DNA from: Dryocola sp. LX212
Lineage (GTDB): Bacteria > Pseudomonadota > Gammaproteobacteria > Enterobacterales > Enterobacteriaceae
NCBI GenBank assembly: GCA_041504365.1
Contig: CP167917.1
Span: forward strand, 3,472,001 to 3,536,000
Direction of reading: 5' to 3'
DNA length: 64,000 nucleotides
Made by a program: the position numbers and the translations under genes. The first letter of the stretch is position 1; each line of letters begins with the position of its first letter. The notes beneath the pieces are model-generated. The model searched no databases, had not been told where the DNA came from, and worked only from the letters and a program-made list of their open reading frames with translations. Positions 10,927 through 22,136 of the stretch are shown piece after piece.

Positions 10927-11997
10927 TTATGCCTGACGTGCCGCAAGCGTACCGTTCAGATCGTGGTGGATCTCACGCAGCAGGCTTTCCGTGCTTTCCC
11001 AGTTGATGCAAGCATCAGTCACGGATACGCCGTATTTCATTTCGCTGCGCGGCTGCTCTGAAGATTGATTACCTTCGTGGATGTTACTTTCAATCATCAG
11101 GCCAATAATCGAACGGTTACCATCTTTAATCTGAGCGATAGCGGATTCTGCCACGCCCGGCTGACGGCGGTAGTCTTTGTTTGAATTTCCATGGCTGCAA
11201 TCTATCATCAAGGCCGGACGCAGTCCCGCCTGTTCCATCTCTTTTTCACATTGGGCAACGTCTGCAGGGCTGTAGTTTGGCGCTTTCCCGCCGCGCAGGA
11301 TCACGTGCCCGTCCGGATTACCCTGGGTCTGCAACAGGCAAACCTGACCCGCCTGGTTAATACCGACAAAGCGATGCGGCATCGCAGCAGCGCGCATAGC
11401 GTTGATAGCAGTGCCCAGGCTGCCGTCGGTACCGTTTTTAAAGCCCACCGGCATGGAAAGGCCTGAAGCCATTTCGCGGTGGGTCTGGGATTCGGTCGTG
11501 CGCGCGCCGATAGCAGACCAGCTAAAGAGATCGCCAAGGTATTGCGGGCTGTTCGGATCGAGCGCTTCCGTTGCCAGCGGTAGTCCCATGCTGACCAGTT
11601 CAACCAGCAGATGACGCGCAATTTTCAGACCTGCTTCCACATCAAAAGAGCCGTCCATGTGCGGATCGTTAATCAGCCCTTTCCAGCCCACGGTAGTACG
11701 TGGCTTTTCAAAGTAGACGCGCATGACGAGGTACAGACTATCGCTGACTTGTTCAGACAAGGTTTTAAAACGACGGGCATATTCAATCGCGGCTTCCGGG
11801 TCGTGGATCGAGCAAGGTCCACACACCACCAGCAGACGAGGATCGCGACCGGCGATAATGTCGGAGATGGTCTGGCGAGATTGCTGGATCTGCGCTTCCT
11901 GAGCGGCAGTAAGAGGGAACTCGGCTTTCAGCTGATCCGGAGTAATCAAAACCTGTTCGTCAGAAATATGTACGTTGTTCAGCGCGTCTTTTTGCAT
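10927..11997 (-). CDS. aroF: 3-deoxy-7-phosphoheptulonate synthase, tyrosine-sensitive (AroF)
   Basis: 356 residues, class I DAHP synthase, first step of the shikimate pathway (phosphoenolpyruvate plus erythrose 4-phosphate). Conserved family segments include CGPCSIHDP near residues 61-69, [15 protein letters not shown] and the metal-ligand stretch [10 protein letters not shown]. Assignment to the tyrosine-inhibited isozyme rather than AroG or AroH rests on the operon with tyrA and on the TyrR boxes upstream, as in E. coli. Confidence 0.97.
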   Translation of the reverse strand: MQKDALNNVHISDEQVLITPDQLKAEFPLTAAQEAQIQQSRQTISDIIAGRDPRLLVVCGPCSIHDPEAAIEYARRFKTLSEQVSDSLYLVMRVYFEKPRTTVGWKGLINDPHMDGSFDVEAGLKIARHLLVELVSMGLPLATEALDPNSPQYLGDLFSWSAIGARTTESQTHREMASGLSMPVGFKNGTDGSLGTAINAMRAAAMPHRFVGINQAGQVCLLQTQGNPDGHVILRGGKAPNYSPADVAQCEKEMEQAGLRPALMIDCSHGNSNKDYRRQPGVAESAIAQIKDGNRSIIGLMIESNIHEGNQSSEQPRSEMKYGVSVTDACINWESTESLLREIHHDLNGTLAARQA

Positions 11998-12090
11998 GAT
12001 GGCGGTCCCGTTTAGCTCGTTTGCGATTGTCGTTTCTGGGTGAAGATATGCCTACCTTACCATGAGAAGTAAAGATTGCAATCCAAATTG

Positions 12091-12108
12091 CGTAAACAAT
12101 ACGTTACA
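12091..12108 (-). promoter_or_regulatory. TyrR box (aroF proximal)
   Basis: CGTAAA-CAATAC-GTTACA fits the TyrR box TGTAAA-N6-TTTACA with the key G and C 15 bp apart and two peripheral mismatches. It lies about 95 bp upstream of aroF. TyrR with tyrosine represses aroF-tyrA in E. coli. Confidence 0.65.
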
Positions 12109-12141
12109 CACATCAACATCATGCCTTTAACAGGCCTTAAT

Positions 12142-12159
12142 CGTAAATTAAATTGTACA
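12142..12159 (-). promoter_or_regulatory. TyrR box (aroF distal)
   Basis: CGTAAA-TTAAAT-TGTACA fits the TyrR box with conserved G and C. Its start is 51 bp from the start of the proximal box, about five helical turns, so both can be bound on the same DNA face. Confidence 0.6.
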
Positions 12160-12283
12160 ACGCGCGGAGCTCGATGAATAAATATGCCTATGGATTGTGC
12201 AAAAATACAAATATTTGCCCCTGGGCCAGCGAAATCATTCACGCGCTTCTATGATCAGTTATCTTCTGATGAAGGACACAACT

Positions 12284-12658
12284 ATGCGCCGCGCCTGTCT
12301 TGTCATGCTGGTCTTAACGCTCTCTGGCTGTTATCTCGATCCCTATGCTCCCGCGCCAAAGCCAGGCCCTACAGACTGGTATCAGGCGGGCTGGGACGAT
12401 GCTATGGCAGGTGATCCCATAAGAAGTGATTTAGTCCTGGCCCATGTTCATAACGATGACGAGGTGGACAGACAAGAGTGGCTCAGGGGCTATGCCAAAG
12501 GCCAGCAGCGTATTTGCGATCCGGACTTCCTGAAGGTTCAGGGCAACGCCGGGAAATCCTTCCCGCAGAGCTGCGAAAAACTCCCCGATACCGAAGCGTT
12601 AAGAGCAACCTGGCAAACGGCGACCGATGCAGGGATAAAGGCGTCACGCCTTAATTAG
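12284..12658 (+). CDS. yfiL: YfiL-like DUF2799 lipoprotein
   Basis: 124 residues of unknown function. The start follows a GAAGGA ribosome site and opens a short signal peptide ending in a lipobox (LSGC), so a lipoprotein is expected. The mature part contains PGPTDWYQAGWDDAMAG and a second WLRGYAKGQ block, typical of DUF2799. It matches E. coli YfiL in position (divergent from aroF) and character. In K-12 yfiR, dgcN and yfiB follow; here a terminator and rplS follow directly. An upstream in-frame extension of about 29 codons has no ribosome site and is rejected. Confidence 0.8.
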   Translation: MRRACLVMLVLTLSGCYLDPYAPAPKPGPTDWYQAGWDDAMAGDPIRSDLVLAHVHNDDEVDRQEWLRGYAKGQQRICDPDFLKVQGNAGKSFPQSCEKLPDTEALRATWQTATDAGIKASRLN

Positions 12659-12694
12659 TCAGCCATCGCACCTTGGCCGCTCCTCCCTTCAGAG

Positions 12695-12730
12695 CAAAAA
12701 AAAGGGCTGCCCAATGGCAGCCCTTTTATA
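12695..12730. terminator. bidirectional terminator between yfiL and rplS
   Basis: Stem GGGCTGCC / GGCAGCCC (12704-12711 and 12716-12723) is flanked by an A run on the left and a T run on the right, so it can end both the yfiL transcript and the convergent rpsP-rplS operon. Confidence 0.88.
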
Positions 12731-12752
12731 GGGATGTCGCGTTAGCGAAATC

Positions 12753-13914
<1,162 letters not shown>

Positions 13915-13960
13915 AAGCCTTTCCCCATCACGCCGTTGTTATTACCGTTTATCCGGAGGT

Positions 13961-14509
13961 TTAGAAACCAGGATCCCAATCTACTTCAATCGTTTGAGTA
14001 GCGAGATCGACTTTCTTGATAACCTGCCCATCGAGGAACGGAACCAGCCGCTCCTTGATACCGAACGCATCTTTCAGGTTTGCCTTAATGACGAGAACGT
14101 CATTGGAGCCGGTTTCCATCATGTCGATGACTTTACCTAGCTGATACCCCTGAGTTGTCACTACCTGGCAGCCCATAAGGTCTTTCCAGTAGTAGTCACC
14201 CTCTTCGAGGTTAGGCAACTGCGCAGAATCGATGACAATTTCGCAATTGGTCAACAGATTTGCGGCATCCCGATCGTCAACGCCTTTCAGCTTGATGATC
14301 AGATCCTGATTGTGGTGCTTCCAGCTTTCCAGCTGTACCTGCTGCCACTGACCCGCCTTCTGGATAAACCAGGGCTGATAGTCAAAAATGCTGTCGGCGT
14401 CTTCGGTGGAGGAAAACACTCTGAGCCAACCACGAATACCGTAGCAGGAGCCCATCTTGCCCAATACAATTGGGTTAACAGGAGCCTTTGCGGAGAGTTG
14501 ATTGCTCAT
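13961..14509 (-). CDS. rimM: ribosome maturation factor RimM
   Basis: 182 residues, as in E. coli. RimM binds S19 and helps mature the 30S head. An N-terminal beta-barrel RimM domain ([20 protein letters not shown]) is followed by a PRC-barrel-like C-terminal domain ([15 protein letters not shown] onward). The MSNQL start is chosen by alignment; two ATG codons just upstream are alternatives that add three residues. It lies 18 bp downstream of rpsP. Confidence 0.97.
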   Translation of the reverse strand: MSNQLSAKAPVNPIVLGKMGSCYGIRGWLRVFSSTEDADSIFDYQPWFIQKAGQWQQVQLESWKHHNQDLIIKLKGVDDRDAANLLTNCEIVIDSAQLPNLEEGDYYWKDLMGCQVVTTQGYQLGKVIDMMETGSNDVLVIKANLKDAFGIKERLVPFLDGQVIKKVDLATQTIEVDWDPGF

Positions 14510-14527
14510 CATGACCACCGTGACAGA

Positions 14528-14776
14528 TTAAGCTGCTTTCTTTGTAGCTTTGATCAGCGCAGATACGCGATCGGAAACGGTAGCACCAAGGCCAACCCAA
14601 TGCTCGATGCGATCCAGATCCAGGCGGGAAGCCTCATCTTTTTCACCAGCGATAGGGTTGAAGAAGCCAACGCGCTCAATGAAGCGACCGTTACGTGCAT
14701 TACGGCTGTCAGTAACAACAACCTGGTAGAACGGACGCTTTTTTGCGCCGTGACGTGCTAAACGAATAGTTACCAT
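14528..14776 (-). CDS. rpsP: 30S ribosomal protein S16
   Basis: 82 residues, as in E. coli, starting [11 protein letters not shown]16 stabilises the 16S 5' domain during 30S assembly. First gene of rpsP-rimM-trmD-rplS. Twelve further codons upstream are open but overlap the leader, and the AGGATGTT ribosome site just before the chosen ATG decides the start. Confidence 0.98.
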   Translation of the reverse strand: MVTIRLARHGAKKRPFYQVVVTDSRNARNGRFIERVGFFNPIAGEKDEASRLDLDRIEHWVGLGATVSDRVSALIKATKKAA

Positions 14777-14796
14777 AACATCCTCTTTAGTGAATA

Positions 14797-14835
14797 AAAC
14801 ACCGGGCCCCATCGAGGGACGGAGCCCGGTGTCAT
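14797..14835 (-). terminator. ffh rho-independent terminator
   Basis: Stem ACACCGGGC / GCCCGGTGT (14799-14807 and 14824-14832), followed on the minus strand by TTTTATT, between the ffh stop and the start of rpsP. Confidence 0.75.
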
Positions 14836-14889
14836 ATTAAAAGCCCGAAAATTTTACTCATTTGGGCGCAAAAAGCAATCTAAATGAGC

Positions 14890-16251
14890 TTAACGGCCTG
14901 GGAAACCTGGCGGCATCATACCTTTCATGCCGCGCATCATTTTCGCCATTCCGCCTTTTTTCATCTTCTTCATCATGCGCTGCATGTCGTCGAATTGTTT
15001 AAGAAGGCGGTTGACGTCCTGAACCTGCATACCGGAACCCTGCGCGATACGGCGCTTGCGGGAGCCTTTAATGATTTCTGGCTGGGCGCGTTCTTTCAGC
15101 GTCATGGAGTTAATAATCGCCTCCATGCGCACCAGCACTTTGTCGTCCATCTGCGATTTAACGTTGTCCGGCAGCTGGCCCATGCCCGGCAGCTTGCTCA
15201 TCATGCTCGCCATACCGCCCATGTTTTTCATCTGCTTGAGCTGCTCAAGGAAGTCGTTGAGGTCGAACCCGTCGCCCTTTTTCAGCTTGCTGGCAAGTTT
15301 TTCTGCCTGCGCGCGGTCAACTTTGCTTTCAATATCTTCGATAAGCGAGAGCACGTCGCCCATCCCCAGAATACGGGAGGCAATACGATCCGGGTGGAAC
15401 GGCTCCAGCGCTTCGGTTTTCTCGCCAACGCCGAGGAACTTGATTGGCTTACCGGTGATATGACGAATGGACAGCGCAGCACCACCGCGTGCGTCACCGT
15501 CGACCTTGGTCAGTACCACACCGGTCAGCGGCAGCGCTTCGTTGAAGGCTTTCGCGGTGTTCGCGGCATCCTGGCCGGTCATCGCATCTACCACAAACAG
15601 CGTTTCAACCGGGTTAATCGCGGCGTGAACCTGTTTGATTTCGTCCATCATCGCTTCGTCAACGTGCAGACGACCGGCGGTATCCACCAGCAGCACGTCG
15701 AAGAACTTCAGCTTCGCTTCTTTCAGCGCGGCGTTAACAATATCGACAGGCTTTTGCCCGACGTCAGACGGGAAAAACTCCACGCCAACCTGTTCGGCCA
15801 GCGTTTCCAGCTGTTTGATCGCCGCAGGGCGATAGACGTCGGCGGAGACGACCAGCACTTTCTTTTTGTGCTTTTCACGCAGGAACTTACCCAGCTTACC
15901 GACGCTGGTGGTTTTACCTGCACCCTGCAGGCCCGCCATCAGCACAACGGCTGGTGGCTGCGCGGCGAGGTCCAGCACGGCATTTTCTTCGCCCATTGCT
16001 GCCACCAGTTCGGCGCGGACAATTTTGACGAACTCCTGACCCGGAGTCAGGCTCTTGTTAACTTCATGGCCAACCGCTTTTTCTTTTACGCGGCTGATGA
16101 AATCCCGCACGACCGGCAGCGCAACGTCCGCTTCCAGCAGGGCCATACGCACCTCGCGCAGGGTTTCTTTAACGTTCTCTTCAGTCAGCCGCCCACGGCC
16201 GCTGATATTGCGCAAGGTACGCGACAGACGGTCAGTTAAATTATCAAACAT
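14890..16251 (-). CDS. ffh: signal recognition particle protein Ffh
   Basis: 453 residues, as in E. coli. With 4.5S RNA it forms the SRP that targets nascent inner-membrane proteins to FtsY/SecYEG. An N domain (about 1-85) is followed by the GTPase G domain with P-loop GLQGAGKTT near 107-115, DTAGRL and TKVDGDARGG, and the methionine-rich M domain (about 325 onward) ending in GMKGMMPPGFPG. A frame of similar length on the opposite strand is a shadow. Confidence 0.98.
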   Translation of the reverse strand: MFDNLTDRLSRTLRNISGRGRLTEENVKETLREVRMALLEADVALPVVRDFISRVKEKAVGHEVNKSLTPGQEFVKIVRAELVAAMGEENAVLDLAAQPPAVVLMAGLQGAGKTTSVGKLGKFLREKHKKKVLVVSADVYRPAAIKQLETLAEQVGVEFFPSDVGQKPVDIVNAALKEAKLKFFDVLLVDTAGRLHVDEAMMDEIKQVHAAINPVETLFVVDAMTGQDAANTAKAFNEALPLTGVVLTKVDGDARGGAALSIRHITGKPIKFLGVGEKTEALEPFHPDRIASRILGMGDVLSLIEDIESKVDRAQAEKLASKLKKGDGFDLNDFLEQLKQMKNMGGMASMMSKLPGMGQLPDNVKSQMDDKVLVRMEAIINSMTLKERAQPEIIKGSRKRRIAQGSGMQVQDVNRLLKQFDDMQRMMKKMKKGGMAKMMRGMKGMMPPGFPGR

Positions 16252-16422
16252 TGTATTTTGCCTAACGTGGTAACTAAGGCCGCGGTACGCGACACAAAAC
16301 AGAATTTGGCGGATTATAACATGAAGCCGCCCGGCATGTGATGCAACGGTTAGAGTTGGAGCAGGCGGCTGGTAACGTTATACTGCCTTTTTTCATCTCT
16401 GGCTAATTGACCGACACCTTAT

Positions 16423-17211
16423 ATGCCTGTTTTCGCCATCCTTGCGCTTGTAGCCTACTCCGTCAGCCTTGCGCTGATCATTCCCGGACTGCTTCGGAAG
16501 AACAGTGCGTGGCGCCGCTTAGCCATTTTATCGGCCACCATTGCGCTTATCAGTCATGCCCTGGCGCTGGAATCCAGAATTTTTACCGGCGATGGCGGAC
16601 AGAACCTTAGCCTGCTAAACGTCGGCTCGCTGGTCAGCCTAATGATCTGTACAGTAATGACGATCGTTGCCTCACGTAACCGCGGCTGGCTACTATTGCC
16701 TATTGTCTACGCCTTTGCGCTGATCAATCTGGCTTTAGCCAGTTTTATGCCTAACGAATTCATCACCCATCTGGAAGCCACACCGGGCATGATGATTCAT
16801 ATTGGTCTCGCGCTCTTTGCCTACGCTACGCTTATCATTGCCGCGCTCTATGCCCTGCAGCTTGCCTGGATAGACTACCAGCTGAAGAACAAGAAACTGG
16901 CGTTCAGCGCGGAGATGCCGCCGCTGATGGTTATTGAGCGTAAAATGTTTCATATCACCCAAGTAGGCGTGGTACTGCTTACCCTCACGCTCTCCACCGG
17001 CCTGTTCTACATGCATAATCTGTTCAGCATGGAAAACGTCGATAAAGCCGTGCTGTCGATTCTCGCATGGTTTGTCTACGTCGTTCTGCTGTGGGGGCAC
17101 TATCATGAAGGCTGGCGCGGTCGCCGCGTGGTGTGGTTCAACGTCGCCGGTGCGGCGATTCTTACCCTTGCCTACTTCGGTAGCCGGGTCCTGCAACAGT
17201 TTGTTAGCTAA
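16423..17211 (+). CDS. ypjD: YpjD, inner membrane protein of the cytochrome c assembly (CcsA/HemX-like) family
   Basis: 262 residues, almost entirely membrane segments (about eight), with a cytoplasmic stretch LKNKKLAFSAEMPPL in the middle and the family motif WGHYHEGWRGRR near the C-terminus. Homologues belong to the CcsA/HemX-like family. E. coli YpjD shares position (divergent from ffh, before yfjD) and length; its biochemical role is uncertain. It is followed after 25 bp by yfjD on the same strand, probably an operon. Confidence 0.9.
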   Translation: MPVFAILALVAYSVSLALIIPGLLRKNSAWRRLAILSATIALISHALALESRIFTGDGGQNLSLLNVGSLVSLMICTVMTIVASRNRGWLLLPIVYAFALINLALASFMPNEFITHLEATPGMMIHIGLALFAYATLIIAALYALQLAWIDYQLKNKKLAFSAEMPPLMVIERKMFHITQVGVVLLTLTLSTGLFYMHNLFSMENVDKAVLSILAWFVYVVLLWGHYHEGWRGRRVVWFNVAGAAILTLAYFGSRVLQQFVS

Positions 17212-17236
17212 CCTGCATTATTAAAGGACAACCCTT

Positions 17237-18523
17237 TTGGAACACATCTCAACCACCACGCTGATCGTCACCCTGATCATCATGGTGGTGGTTTCAGCGT
17301 ACTTCTCCGGTTCAGAAACCGGCATGATGACGTTAAACCGCTATCGCCTGCGCCACCTTGCCAAACAGGGCAACCGCGCGGCCAAACGCGTCGAGAAATT
17401 ACTTCGCAAACCAGACCGTTTAATCAGTCTGGTGCTGATTGGTAATAATCTTGTCAACATCCTTGCTTCGGCGCTCGCTACGATTGTCGGCATGCGTCTG
17501 TATGGCGATGCAGGCGTGGCAATCGCAACCGGCGTACTGACCTTTATCGTGCTGATTTTTGCGGAAGTGCTGCCAAAAACCATCGCCGCCCTCTATCCGG
17601 AAAAAGTCGCCTTCCCGAGCAGCGTCCTGCTTGGCCCGCTGCAAATTCTGATGATGCCGCTGGTCTGGCTGCTGAACGTCATTACCCGTATGCTGATGCG
17701 CATGGTGGGGATAAAGACGGATAACGTGATCAGCGCCGCGCTCAGTAAAGACGAGCTGCGCACTATCGTGCATGAATCCCATTCGAAGATTTCCCGCCGT
17801 AACCAGGACATGCTGCTGTCGGTGCTGGACCTGGAAAAGATGAGCGTCGACGACATTATGGTGCCGCGCAACGAAATCGTCGGTATCGATATCAACGACG
17901 ACTGGAAATCCATCGTCCGCCAGCTGACCCACTCTCCCCATGGCCGCATCGTGCTCTACCGCGATACGCTGGACGATGCCATGAGCATGCTGCGCGTGCG
18001 CGAAGCCTACCGCCTGATGACGGAAAAGCAGGAGTTCACCAAAGAAACGCTGCTGCGCGCCGCCGATGAAATCTACTTTGTTCCGGAAGGCACACCGCTG
18101 AGCGTGCAGTTGGTCAAATTCCAGCGTAACAAGAAGAAAGTTGGCCTCGTGGTGGACGAGTACGGTGACATACAGGGGCTGGTCACGGTAGAAGATATTC
18201 TTGAAGAGATCGTCGGTGACTTCACCACGTCAATGTCCCCAACGCTCGCCGAAGAGGTCACGCCGCAGAACGACGGCTCGGTGATCATCGAAGGCAGCGC
18301 CAACGTGCGCGAAATCAACAAGGCGTTCAACTGGACGCTGCCGGAAGACGAAGCCCGCACCGTTAACGGCATGCTGCTGGAAGAGCTACAGGAAATCCCG
18401 GCGAACGACACGCGCGTGCGTATCCTGCAATACGATATTGATATTCTGGACGTGCAGGACAACATGATTAAGCAGGTGCGCGTCACGCCCGTTACGCCAC
18501 TGCGACAGAGCGTCGAGGAATAA
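17237..18523 (+). CDS. yfjD: YfjD, CNNM/CorC-family inner membrane protein (DUF21-CBS)
   Basis: 428 residues, as in E. coli YfjD. An N-terminal DUF21 membrane domain (about 1-190, with SGSETGMMTLNRYRLRHLA) is followed by a CBS pair (about 200-330) and a C-terminal CorC_HlyC domain (about 345-425). The family is linked to Mg2+/Co2+ efflux and resistance; substrate here is not proven. The start is a TTG preceded by AAAGGA at an 8-base distance, and conservation begins at once with MEHISTTTL. It lies 25 bp after ypjD and ends before a strong bidirectional hairpin. Confidence 0.93.
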   Translation: MEHISTTTLIVTLIIMVVVSAYFSGSETGMMTLNRYRLRHLAKQGNRAAKRVEKLLRKPDRLISLVLIGNNLVNILASALATIVGMRLYGDAGVAIATGVLTFIVLIFAEVLPKTIAALYPEKVAFPSSVLLGPLQILMMPLVWLLNVITRMLMRMVGIKTDNVISAALSKDELRTIVHESHSKISRRNQDMLLSVLDLEKMSVDDIMVPRNEIVGIDINDDWKSIVRQLTHSPHGRIVLYRDTLDDAMSMLRVREAYRLMTEKQEFTKETLLRAADEIYFVPEGTPLSVQLVKFQRNKKKVGLVVDEYGDIQGLVTVEDILEEIVGDFTTSMSPTLAEEVTPQNDGSVIIEGSANVREINKAFNWTLPEDEARTVNGMLLEELQEIPANDTRVRILQYDIDILDVQDNMIKQVRVTPVTPLRQSVEE

Positions 18524-18533
18524 CAGGCAAAGA

Positions 18534-18562
18534 AAAGCCAGCCGCTAAGGGCTGGCTTTTTT
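18534..18562. terminator. bidirectional terminator between yfjD and grpE
   Basis: Stem around AAAGCCAGCC / GGCTGGCTTT with a long T run on the plus strand and A-rich flank on the left, between two convergent genes. Confidence 0.88.
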
Positions 18563-18573
18563 TTCGGGCAAAC

Positions 18574-19155
18574 TTACTTCGCTTTTGCCACGGAAACCAT
18601 CGCGGCGCGAATGGTGCGGCCATTCAGGGTGTAACCCTTCTGCATCACCATCAGCACGTGGTTTGGCTCAACCTCTTCGGACTCAACCATGGCAATCGCC
18701 TGGTGAACGTCCGGGTTGAACGGCACGTTAGTCTCGCCAACCACTTCCACGCCGAATTTGCGAACCACGTCCAGCATGGATTTCTGGGTCAGTTCGATAC
18801 CTTCGATCATCGCCGCCAGATCCGCATTGGATTTGTCAGCAACTTCGAGCGCGCGGTCAAGGCTGTCGATAACCGGCAGCAGTTCGTTGACGAATTTATC
18901 CAGCGCGAACTTGTGCGCCTTCTCAATATCTAACTCGGTACGACGGCGCAGGTTTTCCATCTCGGCTTTGGTGCGCAACAGGCTATCGCGCTCACGCTGC
19001 TGGACTTCTTCAAGCTGTGCGGTCAGATCGGCAATCTGTTCGTCGCGCGGATCCACCACCTCGGCACCTTCTACGGCCTCGACTTCTTCGTGGCTGTCCA
19101 TTGCAATTTCGTCTGAGACTTGCTCGTCTGGTGTTTTCTGTTCTTTACTACTCAT
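18574..19155 (-). CDS. grpE: nucleotide exchange factor GrpE
   Basis: 193 residues, starting MSSKEQKTP as in E. coli. GrpE dimers drive ADP release from DnaK. A disordered acidic N-terminus (about 1-40) is followed by the long coiled-coil helix (about 45-130) and the beta-wing domain ending [15 protein letters not shown]. Nine extra in-frame codons upstream are rejected by homology. Preceded by a sigma-32 promoter. Confidence 0.97.
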   Translation of the reverse strand: MSSKEQKTPDEQVSDEIAMDSHEEVEAVEGAEVVDPRDEQIADLTAQLEEVQQRERDSLLRTKAEMENLRRRTELDIEKAHKFALDKFVNELLPVIDSLDRALEVADKSNADLAAMIEGIELTQKSMLDVVRKFGVEVVGETNVPFNPDVHQAIAMVESEEVEPNHVLMVMQKGYTLNGRTIRAAMVSVAKAK

Positions 19156-19200
19156 GAAATTCTCCGCGTTTTTAGCATTCATCTCGCTGGTTCGCTTATT

Positions 19201-19228
19201 ATGGGGATCAGTTTCCGGGATTCAAGGG
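19201..19228 (-). promoter_or_regulatory. sigma-32 heat-shock promoter of grpE
   Basis: On the minus strand CCCTTGAA (19221-19228) and CCCCAT (19201-19206) with 14 bp between them form a near-consensus RpoH promoter about 45 bp upstream of grpE. Confidence 0.88.
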
Positions 19229-19274
19229 AACGTGACATATTGTCATAAACGTTTGCGTAATAAGGACCACCACG

Positions 19275-20168
19275 ATGACGACCACGATCAAGAACGCCCA
19301 TTTTAACTGCATTGGCATCGTTGGGCATCCCCGTCACCCTACCGCACTTACCACGCACGAAATGCTCTATCGCTGGCTGTGTGTCAAAGGTTACGACGTT
19401 ATCGTGGAACAGCAAATTGCCCAGGAGCTGGACCTCAAGAATGTGAAAACCGGCACGCTGGCAGAAATTGGTCAGCTTGCCGACCTGGCCGTGGTCGTTG
19501 GCGGCGACGGCAATATGCTTGGCGCGGCCCGCGTACTGGCCCGTTACGATATCAAAGTTATCGGCATCAACCGTGGCAATCTGGGCTTTCTGACTGACCT
19601 TGACCCGGACAACGCCCAGCAGCAGCTGGCGGACGTGCTGGAAGGCCATTACATCAGTGAAAAACGTTTTTTGCTTGAAGCCCAGGTATGCCAGCACGAC
19701 AAGGCCACCCGTCTGAGCACCGCCATCAATGAGGTCGTTCTGCATCCCGGCAAAATCGCACACATGATTGAATTTGAAGTCTACATTGATGAAATCTTCG
19801 CGTTCTCCCAGCGTTCCGATGGCCTGATTATCTCCACGCCCACTGGCTCCACGGCCTATTCGCTTTCAGCTGGAGGCCCGATACTGACCCCTTCGCTGGA
19901 TGCGATAACGCTGGTGCCTATGTTTCCGCACACGCTGTCGGCGCGCCCGCTTGTTATCAATAGTAGTAGCACCATCCGCCTGCGTTTTTCGCACATGCGC
20001 AGCGACCTTGAGATCAGCTGCGACAGCCAGATCGCTCTGCCAATACAGGAAGGTGAAGACGTGCTGATCCGCCGCTGTGATTACCATCTCAATCTTATCC
20101 ATCCAAAAGACTACAGCTATTTCAATACGTTGAGCTCGAAACTCGGTTGGTCAAAAAAATTGTTCTAA
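19275..20168 (+). CDS. nadK: NAD kinase NadK
   Basis: 297 residues (292 in E. coli; the difference is a few residues at the N-terminus). It phosphorylates NAD to NADP with ATP. The family motif GGDGN (in [15 protein letters not shown]), the NE/D segment [13 protein letters not shown] and the glycine-rich [15 protein letters not shown] are intact. The start is preceded by AAGGAC at about 9 bases; a start a few codons downstream is possible. Divergent from grpE, as in E. coli. Confidence 0.97.
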   Translation: MTTTIKNAHFNCIGIVGHPRHPTALTTHEMLYRWLCVKGYDVIVEQQIAQELDLKNVKTGTLAEIGQLADLAVVVGGDGNMLGAARVLARYDIKVIGINRGNLGFLTDLDPDNAQQQLADVLEGHYISEKRFLLEAQVCQHDKATRLSTAINEVVLHPGKIAHMIEFEVYIDEIFAFSQRSDGLIISTPTGSTAYSLSAGGPILTPSLDAITLVPMFPHTLSARPLVINSSSTIRLRFSHMRSDLEISCDSQIALPIQEGEDVLIRRCDYHLNLIHPKDYSYFNTLSSKLGWSKKLF

Positions 20169-20188
20169 AAAGTCACCGGGCCACTTTA

Positions 20189-20226
20189 CTGTATATAATA
20201 CCAGGCTATACTGTATGCAATTACAG
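20189..20226 (+). promoter_or_regulatory. recN SOS promoter with two LexA boxes
   Basis: Two CTG-N10-CAG operators are present: 20189-20204 (CTGTATATAATACCAG) and 20211-20226 (CTGTATGCAATTACAG). They overlap a promoter with -35 TTTACT (20185-20190) and -10 TATACT (20207-20212), 16 bp apart. The double operator fits the tight SOS control of recN known from E. coli. Confidence 0.92.
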
Positions 20227-20254
20227 TCATGGTTTTTCGTACAGGAAGGTGGCT

Positions 20255-21916
20255 ATGCTCGCTCAACTCACCATCAATAACTTCGCAATTGTTCGTGAAC
20301 TGGAAATCGATTTTCACCAAGGTATGACCGCCATCACCGGCGAAACCGGTGCCGGTAAATCAATTGCGATTGATGCTCTGGGGCTGTGCCTGGGCGGCCG
20401 CGCCGAAGCGGATATGGTACGCCGGGGCGCAACCCGCGCCGATCTTTGCGCCCGTTTCTCTCTGAAAGATACCCCTGCCGCCCTGCGCTGGCTGGAAGAG
20501 AACCAGCTTGAAGAGGGCCGCGAGTGCCTGCTGCGCCGTGTCATCAGCAGCGACGGCCGCTCCCGTGGCTTCATCAACGGCACCGCCGTACCGCTTTCTC
20601 AGCTGCGCGACCTCGGCCAGCTGCTGATTCAGATTCACGGTCAGCATGCTCACCAGCTGCTGCTAAAACCGGAACATCAAAAAAACCTGCTGGACGGCTA
20701 CGCTGGGGAGCAATCCCTTATTGCACAAATGGCGGAGCGTTACCGCGCATGGCACCAGAGCTGCCGCGACCTTGCGCAGCATCAGCAGCTTGCTCAGGAG
20801 CGCGCTTCCCGCGCCGAGCTGCTCAACTATCAACTAAAAGAGCTGAACGAATTCGCCCCCGTTGCCGGCGAGTTCGAACAGATCGACGAAGAGTACAAAC
20901 GCCTGGCAAACAGCGGTCAGCTGCTGTCCACCAGCCAGCAGGCGCTCAGCATTCTGGCAAATGGCGAAGGCAGCGACCTGCAGAGTCAGCTCTACAGCGT
21001 GCGCCAGCTGATGACCGAACTGGTCGGGCTGGACGACAAGCTTTCCGGCGTGCTCGATATGCTGGAAGAAGCCGCCATCCAAATTTCGGAGGCCAGCGAC
21101 GAGCTGCGCCACTATTGCGACCATCTGGATCTCGATCCAAACCGGTTATACGAGCTGGAGCAGCGTATCTCCCGGCAAATCGCCCTGGCGCGTAAGCACC
21201 ATATCTCCCCGGAAGAGCTGCCGCTGTTCCACCAGAAGCTGCTTGAAGAACAGCAGCAGCTGGACGATCAGGCCAGCTCGCAGGATGAGCTGATGCAGGC
21301 CGTGGCGCTTCACCATCAACAGGCTCTGTCCGTGGCTCACGAACTGCATCAGCGTCGGGTTCATTACGCCGCTGAACTGTGCGGGTTAATCACCGAAAGT
21401 ATGCATTCGCTTTCCATGCCGCACGGCAAACTGGCTATCGACGTAGAATTTAATGAAAATCACCTTACCGCAGAAGGCGCTGACCGTATCGACTTCCGCG
21501 TCACCACCAACCCGGGGCAGCCGTTACAACCGCTGGCAAAAGTGGCTTCTGGCGGTGAACTGTCGCGCATTGCGCTGGCTATTCAGGTGATTACCGCCCG
21601 TAAAATGGAAACGCCGGCGCTGATTTTCGATGAGGTGGACGTCGGGATCAGTGGACCCACCGCAGCCGTAGTCGGAAAATTACTGCGTCAGTTGGGTGAA
21701 TCCACTCAGGTAATGTGTGTGACTCACCTCCCGCAGGTCGCGGGTTGTGGACATCAGCACTTTTACGTCAGCAAAGAGACCGACGGCGAAATGACCGAAA
21801 CCCACATGCAGCCGCTTGATAAGCGCTCTCGCCTGCAGGAACTGGCCCGCTTGCTCGGCGGTAGCGAAGTGACCCGCAACACGCTGGCTAATGCTAAAGA
21901 GCTTCTCGCGGCCTGA
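20255..21916 (+). CDS. recN: DNA repair protein RecN
   Basis: 553 residues, as in E. coli. SMC-like ATPase acting in double-strand-break repair and sister chromatid cohesion. Walker A GETGAGKS is at 29-36; a long central coiled coil (about 150-370) separates it from the ABC signature VASGGELSR and Walker [14 protein letters not shown]. The C-terminus ends KELLAA, the Leu-Ala-Ala type tail through which ClpXP degrades RecN in E. coli. The start is set by AGGAAGG before ATG; 36 upstream codons overlap the LexA boxes and are rejected. Confidence 0.98.
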   Translation: MLAQLTINNFAIVRELEIDFHQGMTAITGETGAGKSIAIDALGLCLGGRAEADMVRRGATRADLCARFSLKDTPAALRWLEENQLEEGRECLLRRVISSDGRSRGFINGTAVPLSQLRDLGQLLIQIHGQHAHQLLLKPEHQKNLLDGYAGEQSLIAQMAERYRAWHQSCRDLAQHQQLAQERASRAELLNYQLKELNEFAPVAGEFEQIDEEYKRLANSGQLLSTSQQALSILANGEGSDLQSQLYSVRQLMTELVGLDDKLSGVLDMLEEAAIQISEASDELRHYCDHLDLDPNRLYELEQRISRQIALARKHHISPEELPLFHQKLLEEQQQLDDQASSQDELMQAVALHHQQALSVAHELHQRRVHYAAELCGLITESMHSLSMPHGKLAIDVEFNENHLTAEGADRIDFRVTTNPGQPLQPLAKVASGGELSRIALAIQVITARKMETPALIFDEVDVGISGPTAAVVGKLLRQLGESTQVMCVTHLPQVAGCGHQHFYVSKETDGEMTETHMQPLDKRSRLQELARLLGGSEVTRNTLANAKELLAA

Positions 21917-22136
21917 GTCACCACAGCGGTACGGGAATAGTTTATGCCGTGACCTGTGCAAATAAACAGCATTCAGGCCACACTTTGCGAATTGCGCAGC
22001 TTTTAAGCCAACTTTTTTGCCCTCTCACGGTCTGAGTTGAGCGCCTTAAGGTTTTAAACTGCGAAAAGGTTTATTATCATCGGCATATTACGAATGAGCC
22101 ACGTGCTGCTCGGGCCCGAAAAGGAATCAAATCACT

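Noticed and set aside
14884-16239. A 451-codon plus-strand frame opposite ffh
   Set aside because: It spans the whole of ffh in antisense, is His- and Phe-rich as mirror translations of this codon use are, and has no known motif.
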